From Streptomyces zaomyceticus (GTDB lineage Bacteria > Actinomycetota > Actinomycetes > Streptomycetales > Streptomycetaceae): a stretch of 64,000 nt of DNA. Each line of letters opens with the position of its first letter. Position 1 is the stretch's first letter. The notes below the pieces were generated by a model. The model was not told where the DNA came from and did not search any database. It saw nothing but the letters and a program-made list of their open reading frames with translations. Below are positions 1 to 6,347 of the stretch, piece after piece. The DNA is taken from assembly GCF_014656215.1 (NCBI RefSeq), contig NZ_BNBZ01000006.1, positions 186,001 to 250,000 on the forward strand, written 5' to 3'. The translations under genes were made by a program, and so were the position numbers.

Positions 1-315
1 CATCTGGGCCGCGAGCACCGGCGAGATCACACCGGGGCGGAACGCCACCAGGAACTTGAGCCGTTCGGTGTGCTGGGCGAGCGCGACCGTGGTCAGCCAG
101 GCGTCCTCGCACCAGGTCCCGGTCGGGGTCAGCACGGCTTCAAAGCCCAGTTGCTCGGCCGCCTTGGCGATCTGGATCAGATAGTCGACGTCGGGTGCCC
201 GCACCCCGGACACGGCCCGGTCGCGGGTGATCCCGCCGTCCGTGTAGGCATGCCGGTCGACGAGGGTCCGGCCGTCGCCGCCGGTCGGCAGGAACCAGTG
301 CAGATGGACGGTCAT
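1..315 (-). CDS. ssuD: SsuD-like FMN-dependent alkanesulfonate monooxygenase, N-terminal part
   Basis: First 105 residues of a protein running off the left edge. The product is a luciferase-like (LLM class) flavin monooxygenase; SsuD uses FMNH2 and O2 to split alkanesulfonates into aldehyde and sulfite, giving sulfur from organosulfonates. Visible family features are the start HLHWFLPTGGDGRTL, the AAEQLGFEAVLTPTGTWCED segment and TERLKFLVAFRPGVISP, which match the SsuD N-terminal strand-helix units. The ATG overlaps the stop of the upstream ABC ATPase as ATGA, so the two are translationally coupled. With the leader peptide upstream the set is a sulfonate-utilisation operon. The permease and binding protein are not in the window and presumably lie further left. 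The exact substrate is an inference. Confidence 0.9.
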   Translation of the reverse strand, partial: MTVHLHWFLPTGGDGRTLVDRHAYTDGGITRDRAVSGVRAPDVDYLIQIAKAAEQLGFEAVLTPTGTWCEDAWLTTVALAQHTERLKFLVAFRPGVISPVLAAQM

Positions 316-1175
316 GAGGAGGCCTTTCCGTAGCGGCGTGCCGGAGTGGTCGACGGCGGCGGGGCCGTGTCGAATCGGGTGCCGACGCGGTCGGCGAGGT
401 GGGCGGTGCGGGGGACGAGACCGAGGGTGGGGGGCGCCATGGGCCGGGCCGCCTCTTCCGCGAACTCGACGCTCTCCAAGCCGAGTTCGGAGAGAAGGCG
501 GGCGCGGAGCGCGGCCGGTGCGGGGTCGCCGGGGGAGCGGGGCCGGTCGAGGACGACAGCGGTGTCGTACGCGATGACACCGTCCCGCATCACCAGCACG
601 CGGTCGGCGAGCAGCAGGGCCTCGTCCACGTCGTGGGTGGCGAGCAGGACCGTGCAGCCGCGCCGCCGCCACAGCTCGGCCAGCAGTCGACGGGCCTCGG
701 CGCGGGCCGGTGCGGCGAGCGCGCCGAACGGGTCGTCGAGCAGCAGCAGGTCCGGGTCTCGCGCCAAGGCCCTTGCCAGGGAGATCCGTTGGATCTCGGG
801 ATCGGAGAGGGTCCCCGGCCAGGAGCCCGAGCGATGGCCGAGACCGACCTCCTCCAGTGCCCGCTCCGCGACCGCCCTGACCGGCTTCCCGGGTCTTCCG
901 AGCAGGACGTTGCGCCAGACCCGCCGCCACGGCGCGAGGCGCGGCGCCCGGACGGCGACGGCGCGGCGGCGCGGGACGAGGACGGTGCCGGAGATCTCCC
1001 GGTCGAGCCCGGCGAGGACCCGCAGGAGCGTGGACTTGCCGCTGCCGCTGTGGCCGAGGAGCACGGTGAACCGGCCCGCGTGCAGGGTCAGATCGAGCCC
1101 GTCGAGGACGCGGCGCCCGTCGAAGGAGCGGGTGAGGCCCTGGACGGTCACTGCCCGGTGAAGGTCGGTCGCCAT
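312..1175 (-). CDS. ssuB: SsuB-like ABC transporter ATPase with degenerate catalytic motifs
   Basis: 287 residues, nitrate/sulfonate/taurine importer ATPase family (SsuB/TauB). The Walker A GHSGSGKST and the H-loop ATHD are intact. The remaining motifs are not canonical: the Q-loop region, usually FQEPRLLPW, reads VRAPRLAPW; the signature LSGGQ is LSDPE; Walker B ends LLLLDDPFGAL with Asp in place of the catalytic Glu; the D-loop ALD is ALA. About 70 residues beyond the H-loop form a Pro/Ala-rich tail of unknown role. The ATG is preceded by AAAGG 11 nt upstream, and the stop overlaps the ssuD start. Family assignment is firm. Whether it hydrolyses ATP alone is doubtful: it may be a regulatory or slow ATPase, or be eroding. 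Confidence 0.88.
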   Translation of the reverse strand: MATDLHRAVTVQGLTRSFDGRRVLDGLDLTLHAGRFTVLLGHSGSGKSTLLRVLAGLDREISGTVLVPRRRAVAVRAPRLAPWRRVWRNVLLGRPGKPVRAVAERALEEVGLGHRSGSWPGTLSDPEIQRISLARALARDPDLLLLDDPFGALAAPARAEARRLLAELWRRRGCTVLLATHDVDEALLLADRVLVMRDGVIAYDTAVVLDRPRSPGDPAPAALRARLLSELGLESVEFAEEAARPMAPPTLGLVPRTAHLADRVGTRFDTAPPPSTTPARRYGKASS

Positions 1176-1333
1176 GGCGGCAGCAGCCTTTCGAGGGAGC
1201 GGGCGTCGGCGTCGATCGACGTGCCGAAGGCCGGCTTCGGCCGAGCCGTGGCGAAGGGTTCGATGTCCGGTGATGCCGATGTCCCGGACGGGGAAGAGGG
1301 CGGGGATTCGGCTGGGGCGTGGCCTGCCGTCAT
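1148..1333 (-). CDS. possible small 61-residue protein overlapping the ATPase start
   Basis: An ATG with a well-placed GGAG (7-nt spacing) opens a 61-codon frame, rich in Ser, Pro and Ala and ending in RLLPPWRPTFTGQ, that runs 28 nt into the ABC ATPase gene. I recognise no domain. It could be a translated coupling peptide, the remnant of a permease N-terminus (such N-termini are often Pro/Thr-rich), or chance in GC-rich DNA. The overlap with the ATPase and the good ribosome-binding site are the only support. Confidence 0.3.
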   Translation of the reverse strand: MTAGHAPAESPPSSPSGTSASPDIEPFATARPKPAFGTSIDADARSLERLLPPWRPTFTGQ

Positions 1334-1539
1334 GGCGGAACTCCGGGGGAGGAGAGGTGGGGAACGCGCGCCGGCGGCCGCGCGTGCGCGGCCGCAGGCG
1401 CGCACGGAGGTCGGGGCGTCAGCGGGGCGACGGAGCGTCAGGGCGACGACGGGCTCTCGGATCGCCCGAAACGGCGCGGCGGAACGCGCGCTTCGGCGCG
1501 GAGGACGCGCGAACCGGCGTCAGGGCGGGGAGAGGGGCG

Positions 1540-1623
1540 TCAGCAGCCGCGGGGACACGCGGCGGAGGCCACCCGCAGCAGGTCGATGTGACCGCGCGTG
1601 GTGAGCAGGGCTGTACGCAACAT
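1540..1623 (-). CDS. leaderless cysteine-containing leader peptide of the sulfonate operon
   Basis: 27 residues starting MLRTALLTTRGHIDLLRV and ending ASAACPRGC. It matches the actinobacterial class of putative leader peptides found before sulfur-assimilation and sulfonate operons (a hydrophobic start, an H(I/V)DL(L/C)RVAS core and Cys near the C-terminus). Only 6 nt separate a TACGTT -10 box from the ATG, so the transcript is probably leaderless. Cys codons are the third-last-plus-two and the last sense codons (positions 23 and 27). Known relatives in mycobacteria sense cysteine supply through ribosome pausing at Cys codons and control downstream translation. The same role here is inference. 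A hairpin with a CGAA loop lies just downstream (near 1489-1501) and is a candidate attenuator element. Confidence 0.75.
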   Translation of the reverse strand: MLRTALLTTRGHIDLLRVASAACPRGC

Positions 1624-1629
1624 GGCGCG

Positions 1630-1658
1630 AACGTAGCGGTGGCCGCCCGCCGGGTCAA
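1630..1658 (-). promoter_or_regulatory. promoter of the sulfonate leader/operon
   Basis: On the minus strand TTGACC and TACGTT are separated by exactly 17 bp, and the leader ATG follows 6 nt after the -10 box. This is a canonical housekeeping promoter giving a leaderless transcript. Confidence 0.65.
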
Positions 1659-1784
1659 CGGTGTCTCGGAGCATGGACGTGCGCATGTCCGGAAGGGGCC
1701 CCCGTCGGGAGGACGGCCATCAGTCCCGAGCTTGGCCGGATTTCATCTTGTGGCCGGTCCCCGGGGCCCCCTTTTGCCGATCGA

Positions 1785-1803
1785 TAAGGTTAGGCTAACC
1801 TCT
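1785..1803 (+). promoter_or_regulatory. iron box (DmdR/IdeR-type operator)
   Basis: TAAGGTTAGGCTAACCTCT matches 16 of 19 positions of the DmdR1/IdeR consensus TTAGGTTAGGCTAACCTAA, including the full central AGGTTAGGCTAACCT. It ends 5 nt before the GTG of the siderophore ATPase gene and contains the likely -10 box TAGGCT (1791-1796). Iron-loaded repressor would therefore block transcription start. Iron repression of the operon is inferred from this match. Confidence 0.85.
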
Positions 1804-1808
1804 GCGAC

Positions 1809-2669
1809 GTGCAAGCAGGTGAAGAGACCGCCGCGACTCCCCGTCCCCACGGTCATGAACTCTCGGCCACGGGTGTCACCGTGGCGTACGAAGGCGTCGA
1901 TGTCGTACACGACGCCTCCATGACGCTGCGCCCGGGCGAGGTGACCGTACTCGTCGGGCCCAACGGCAGCGGCAAGTCGACGCTGCTCCGCACGATCGCA
2001 CGACTCCAGCGGCCACGGACCGCCGAACTCCTCATCGACGGTGCCACCGACGGCCTCGCGCTGAGCCCCCGTGAGTTCTCGCGCCATGTCGCGCTGCTCA
2101 CCCAGGGACGCCCCACCCCCAGCGGACTGACCGTACGGGACGTGGTCGAGTTCGGCCGCTACCCCTACCGGGGACGCTGGGGCAAGGCCGACCCCGACGG
2201 CCGGGCCGCGGTCGACCGCGCGCTCGCCATGACGGGCGTCACCGAACTCGCCGGGCGCGGCGCCGAACACCTCTCCGGCGGCCAGCTCCAGCGTGTCTGG
2301 CTCGCCGGCTGCCTCGCCCAGGAGACGGGCGTCCTGCTGCTCGACGAGCCCACCACCTACCTCGACCTGCGCTACCAGGTCGAACTCCTCGACCTCATGC
2401 GTGACCTGGCGGACGACCACGGCATCGCCGTGGGCGCCGTCCTCCACGACCTCGACCAGGCGGCGGCCGTCGCCGACCGGATCGTCCTGCTCGACACGGG
2501 GCGGGTCGTCGCCGACGGCAGCCCCTCCGACGTCCTGACACCGGAGCGGCTGACCGACACGTACGGCATCCGCATCGAGGTCGACACCGATCCCCTCACC
2601 GGCCGGCTGCGCACCCGTGCGATAGGCCGGCACCACTCGCGAAGCGAAAGGCTCAGCACCACCTCATGA
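1809..2669 (+). CDS. ferric-siderophore ABC transporter ATPase (FecE/FhuC type)
   Basis: 286 residues. Cytoplasmic ATPase that powers import of an iron-siderophore complex. It has Walker A GPNGSGKST, the GLTVRDVVEFGRYPYRG segment typical of the iron-chelate family, signature LSGGQLQR, Walker B VLLLDEPTTYLD and the H-loop LHDLDQA. It is the first gene of a three-gene operon directly under an iron box. GTG at 1809 has no Shine-Dalgarno sequence, but sits about 13 nt after the presumed -10 box, so a near-leaderless transcript is likely. The stop overlaps the next start as ATGA. The system would bind a hydroxamate or catecholate siderophore; which one cannot be read from the sequence. Confidence 0.93.
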   Translation: MQAGEETAATPRPHGHELSATGVTVAYEGVDVVHDASMTLRPGEVTVLVGPNGSGKSTLLRTIARLQRPRTAELLIDGATDGLALSPREFSRHVALLTQGRPTPSGLTVRDVVEFGRYPYRGRWGKADPDGRAAVDRALAMTGVTELAGRGAEHLSGGQLQRVWLAGCLAQETGVLLLDEPTTYLDLRYQVELLDLMRDLADDHGIAVGAVLHDLDQAAAVADRIVLLDTGRVVADGSPSDVLTPERLTDTYGIRIEVDTDPLTGRLRTRAIGRHHSRSERLSTTS

Positions 2670-3643
2670 GACGCCTCCTCATCACCGCGGCGGCCGCCAC
2701 CACCGCGGCCCTCACCCTCACCGCCTGCGGCACCACCGAGCCCGCCGCGGACGACGCGAAGAAGTCGACCGAGCGCATCACGCTCACCGACGCCTCCGGC
2801 ACGAAGGTGGAGCTCGCCGGCCCCGCCAAGAAGGTCGTCGGCACCGAGTGGAACGTCGTCGAGCACCTCATCGAGCTGGGCGTCGACCCCGTGGGCGTCT
2901 CCGACGTCAAGGGCTACAAGACGTGGGACACGGTCGTCCCGCTGAAGAACGAGCCCAAGGACATCGGCACCCGCGGTGAGCCGAGCATGGAGACCGTCGC
3001 GGCGCTGAAGCCCGACCTCATCCTCGCGACCACCGACCTGCCGCCGGCCGCCGTCAAGCAGCTGCGCAAGATCGCCCCGGTGCTGAACGTGCGCGCCGCC
3101 GACGCCGCCGACCCCATCGGCCAGATGACCGAGAACCTCGACCTGATCGCCAAGGCCACCGGCACCACGGACAAGGCCACGGAGCTCAAGAAGCAGTTCG
3201 AGGCGAAGCTCGAGGAGGGCAGGAAGGCCCTCGCCGACGCGAAGCTCGCCGGCGCCTCTTACGCGTTCGCCGACGGCTACGTCGTCTCCAACCAGGTCTC
3301 GGTCCGGCCCTACACCAGCGGCTCCCTCATCGGCGCCGTCAACGAGAAGCTCGGTCTGAAGAACGCCTGGACGATGAAGGGCGACCCGGCCTACGGCCTC
3401 GCCGCCACCGACGTCGAGGGCCTCACCAAGCTCGGCGACGTGCACTTCGCCTACGTCGGCAACGACAACGACCCCTCCAGCAACCCGTTCACGGGCGTCC
3501 TCGCCAAGGACAAGGTGTGGACCTCGCTGCCGTTCGTCAAGAAGGGCAACGTCCACCGTCTGCCCGACGGCGTCTGGATGTTCGGCGGTCCCGGTTCGAT
3601 GAACAAGTACGTCGACTCCGTCGTCGCCGCCCTGACGAAGTAA
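2666..3643 (+). CDS. iron-siderophore substrate-binding lipoprotein
   Basis: 325 residues, class III (helical-backbone) periplasmic-type binding protein of the FepB/FhuD/FecB group, here anchored as a lipoprotein. A signal peptide ends in lipobox LTAC with Cys21. The mature part carries the TroA-like fold signatures: VVGTEWNVVEHLIELGVDPVGV, DIGTRGEPSMETVAALKPDLIL, and a C-terminal WMFGGPGSMNKYVD helix. It captures ferric siderophore outside the membrane and hands it to the fused permease encoded 4 nt downstream. The start overlaps the ATPase stop (ATGA), so translation is coupled. High Lys and Asp content relative to neighbours is usual for an exported binding protein. Confidence 0.93.
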   Translation: MRRLLITAAAATTAALTLTACGTTEPAADDAKKSTERITLTDASGTKVELAGPAKKVVGTEWNVVEHLIELGVDPVGVSDVKGYKTWDTVVPLKNEPKDIGTRGEPSMETVAALKPDLILATTDLPPAAVKQLRKIAPVLNVRAADAADPIGQMTENLDLIAKATGTTDKATELKKQFEAKLEEGRKALADAKLAGASYAFADGYVVSNQVSVRPYTSGSLIGAVNEKLGLKNAWTMKGDPAYGLAATDVEGLTKLGDVHFAYVGNDNDPSSNPFTGVLAKDKVWTSLPFVKKGNVHRLPDGVWMFGGPGSMNKYVDSVVAALTK

Positions 3644-3647
3644 CACC

Positions 3648-5714
3648 ATGGCCGTCACCGCAACCACCCCCGCCACCCGTCCGCAGACGGCCACGTCCCG
3701 GACGGGCGCGGCCGCGGTGACGGCCGCCCTCATCCTCCTCGTCGTCGCCCTCGCGGTCGTGGACATCACCCAGGGCACGGCCTCGGTCGGAGCCTCCGAA
3801 GTGTGGAAGGCGTTCACCGGCCGGGCCGAGGAGGCCGACGCGTCCGTCGTCGTCGCCTCCCGGCTGCCCCGGATGGCCGCCGGACTGCTCGTCGGCGCCG
3901 TCCTCGGCATGGCGGGCGCCGCCCTCCAGGCCGTCAGCCGCAACGTCCTCGCCTCGCCCGACACCCTCGCGGTCAACGCGGGCTCCTACTTCGCCCTCGG
4001 CATGGCCACCGTCACCGGTGTCTCCCTGCCCCTGCTCGCCTCCTCCGGCATCGCGTTCGCCGGCGGGCTCGCGGCGGCGGCCGTCGTCCTCGGCCTCTCC
4101 GGCCTCGGCACCGGCACCGTCCGGCTCGTCCTCGCGGGCAGCGCCCTCACCCTCGGTCTCACCGCCGTCACCGAGGGACTGCTCCTGCTGTTCCCCCAGC
4201 AGACGGACGGCATCTACCACTGGAACCAGGGCAGCATCGCCCAGAACGGCTTCGACGGCGTCCTCAAGATGGCGCCCGTCGCCGTCGTTGGACTCGTCGG
4301 ACTGCTCCTCCTCGCCCGCCGGGTCGACGCCCTCGCCCTCGGCGACGACGCGGCCCGCGGCCTCGGCGTCCCCGTCCGCGCCACCCGGGTCACCGGTGTC
4401 GTGCTCGCCGCCCTGCTCTCCACGGCCGCGGTCACCCTCGCGGGCCCCATCGGCTTCGTCGGCCTCTGCGCCCCGGCGATCGTCCGGCCGCTCGCCCGGA
4501 GGTTCCGCGGCTTCACCCGGACACGGGGCAGCCTGCCCGCCGCCGGTCTCGTCGGCGCGGCCCTGGTGATCGGCTCCGACGTCGTCCTGCGCGCCCTCGT
4601 GCCGACGGACGTGGCCGTCGGCGTGCCGACCGGCGTCGTCACCAGCCTCGTCGGCGCCGTCTTCCTCGTCGTCATGGCCACCCGCACCCGGGACACGGCC
4701 GCGGCCTCCGCACCCGACCGGCTGCACATCAGGAGCCGGGCCGTCTTCCTCACCACCACCGGCGCGCTCGTAGCCGTCCTGGTGGGCGTGGTCGTCGCGG
4801 CCGTCCTCCTCGGCGACGCCAAGCTGCTGCTCGGCGACGTCGTGAACTGGGTGCAGGGACGGGCGGGCCAGACGACGGCGTTCGTCCTCGACACCCGCGT
4901 GCCCCGTGTCTTCGCGGCCCTGTTCGCGGGCGCCGCCCTGGCCCTGGCAGGCACTCTCGTCCAGGCCGTGACCCGCAACCCCCTCGCCGAACCGGGCATC
5001 CTGGGCGTCTCCGGCGGAGCCGCGCTCGGCGCGGTCCTCCTCGTGACGACGGTCCCCATGGTCGGATCGTGGGGCGTCGCGGGCGGGGCGTTCGCCGGCG
5101 CCGCCGTCAGCTCCGTCCTCGTCTTCGGCCTCGCCGCGCGCGGCGGCTTCCAGCAGAACCGGCTCGTCCTGGTCGGCTTCGGAGTCGCCACCGGCGCCTC
5201 GGCCCTGATCAGCCTCCTGATCATCCTCACCGACCCGTTCAACGCGACGAAGGCGCTCACCTGGCTGTCGGGCTCCACCTACGGACGGACCCCGACCGAC
5301 ATCCTGCCCCTCGCGGTGGTCCTCGTCGTCGGCCTGGTCGTCGCGGTCGCCCGGCGCACCGAACTCGACCTGGTGTCCCTCGACGAGGACACCCCCAGAC
5401 TGCTCGGCCTGAACCTGGGACGCGGCCGCCTGGGCTTCCTCGTGCTGAGCGTCCTGCTCAGCGCGACCGCCGTCGCCGCCGCCGGCACGATCGGTTTCGT
5501 GGGACTGGTCGCCCCGCACGCGGCCCGCGCCCTCGTGGGCCGGCAACACGCGCGCGTGGTCCCGGTCGCCGTGCTCATCGGCGCCGTCCTCGTCTGCACC
5601 GCCGACCTGGTGGGGCGCACGGTGATCGCCCCCGCCCAGCTCGGAGCGGGCATCATGACCGCGGTGATCGGCACCCCGTACTTCCTCTACCTGCTGGTAC
5701 GGAGCCGGGGCTAG
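3648..5714 (+). CDS. fused two-domain FecCD iron-siderophore permease
   Basis: 688 residues, twice the usual FecCD length. Two homologous halves lie in tandem (roughly residues 20-345 and 360-688), each starting with the RLPR/RVPR-(M/V) A(A)GLLVGAVLGMAGAALQ-type segment: LPRMAAGLLVGAVLGMAGAA in half one and RVPRVFAALFAGAALALAGT in half two. Both contain the GFVGL(C/V)AP(A/H) coupling motif. This FhuB-like fusion replaces the usual two-permease heterodimer and forms the whole membrane channel. It follows the lipoprotein gene by 4 nt and ends the operon. The first half binds the ATPase less canonically, with CAPAIVRPLARR where the second half has APHAARALVG. Confidence 0.93.
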   Translation: MAVTATTPATRPQTATSRTGAAAVTAALILLVVALAVVDITQGTASVGASEVWKAFTGRAEEADASVVVASRLPRMAAGLLVGAVLGMAGAALQAVSRNVLASPDTLAVNAGSYFALGMATVTGVSLPLLASSGIAFAGGLAAAAVVLGLSGLGTGTVRLVLAGSALTLGLTAVTEGLLLLFPQQTDGIYHWNQGSIAQNGFDGVLKMAPVAVVGLVGLLLLARRVDALALGDDAARGLGVPVRATRVTGVVLAALLSTAAVTLAGPIGFVGLCAPAIVRPLARRFRGFTRTRGSLPAAGLVGAALVIGSDVVLRALVPTDVAVGVPTGVVTSLVGAVFLVVMATRTRDTAAASAPDRLHIRSRAVFLTTTGALVAVLVGVVVAAVLLGDAKLLLGDVVNWVQGRAGQTTAFVLDTRVPRVFAALFAGAALALAGTLVQAVTRNPLAEPGILGVSGGAALGAVLLVTTVPMVGSWGVAGGAFAGAAVSSVLVFGLAARGGFQQNRLVLVGFGVATGASALISLLIILTDPFNATKALTWLSGSTYGRTPTDILPLAVVLVVGLVVAVARRTELDLVSLDEDTPRLLGLNLGRGRLGFLVLSVLLSATAVAAAGTIGFVGLVAPHAARALVGRQHARVVPVAVLIGAVLVCTADLVGRTVIAPAQLGAGIMTAVIGTPYFLYLLVRSRG

Positions 5715-5735
5715 ACACTCCTCACGACGCCACGA

Positions 5736-5767
5736 CCGGAGGGCGGACGACCTAAGCTGCCCTCCGG
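5736..5767 (+). terminator. hairpin after the siderophore operon, overlapping a promoter element
   Basis: CCGGAGGGC (5736-5744) pairs perfectly with GCCCTCCGG (5759-5767). The loop contains TAAGCT (5753-5758), a plausible -10 box for the nitrobindin gene that starts at 5796. The element may end the siderophore operon while leaving a promoter for the next gene. Confidence 0.45.
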
Positions 5768-5795
5768 CACCGGCCTCGACCCAGGAGCGCGCACC

Positions 5796-6344
5796 ATGAC
5801 CGACCGCGACCGGCAGTACCCGTACCCCGACGCCTTCCGGCCGGACGCGGCGCCGGCTCCGCACGAGCTCCTCGCGCCGGTGACCGGACTGCTCGGCACC
5901 TGGGTCGGCACCGGGCGGGGCGGCTACCCGACGCTCGCCGAGGAGTTCACGTACGCCCAGGAGGTCACCTTCAGTCACGACGGGCGGCCCTTCCTCCACT
6001 ACGAGGCGCGCGCCTGGCTCATCGACGCGGAGGGCACCCCGCTGCGCCCGGCGGCCAGGGAGAGCGGCTGGTGGCGGCTCAAGCCGGAGGGCGGCATCGA
6101 GGCGCTGATCACCCAGCCCACCGGCATCGCCGAGATCCTGGTCGGCCACGCGGACGGCGGGGCGGTCGACCTCACCACCCACACGATCGCGCTCGCCCCC
6201 ACGGCCAAGGACGTCGAGGCCACCCGACGCCGCTACACCCTGACGGACGGCGACACGCTCGACTTCGTCCACGACCTGGCAGCGGTCGGCCGGGAACTGC
6301 AGCACCACCTTTCGGCACGGCTTCGGCGCGAGGACGGGAAGTAG
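5796..6344 (+). CDS. nitrobindin-like heme-binding beta-barrel protein
   Basis: 182 residues of the nitrobindin / THAP4-C-terminal heme-binding family (formerly DUF1794), a ten-stranded FABP-like barrel. Members bind ferric heme and isomerise peroxynitrite to nitrate. The signature GTWVGTGRG lies at residues 34-42, followed by the conserved [27 protein letters not shown] strand pair, and the predicted proximal heme ligand His lies in [10 protein letters not shown] (His170 or His171). ATG 5796 is preceded by AGGAG (ACCCAGGAGCGCGCACC). It sits just behind the iron-uptake operon and 3 nt before the oligopeptidase gene, with which it may be cotranscribed. Function is by family; no partner is evident. 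Confidence 0.88.
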   Translation: MTDRDRQYPYPDAFRPDAAPAPHELLAPVTGLLGTWVGTGRGGYPTLAEEFTYAQEVTFSHDGRPFLHYEARAWLIDAEGTPLRPAARESGWWRLKPEGGIEALITQPTGIAEILVGHADGGAVDLTTHTIALAPTAKDVEATRRRYTLTDGDTLDFVHDLAAVGRELQHHLSARLRREDGK

Positions 6345-6347
6345 AAG

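Noticed and set aside
5711..5795. Riboswitch ahead of the nitrobindin gene
   Set aside because: The gap is only 81 bp, and the single hairpin fits a terminator and promoter better than an aptamer.
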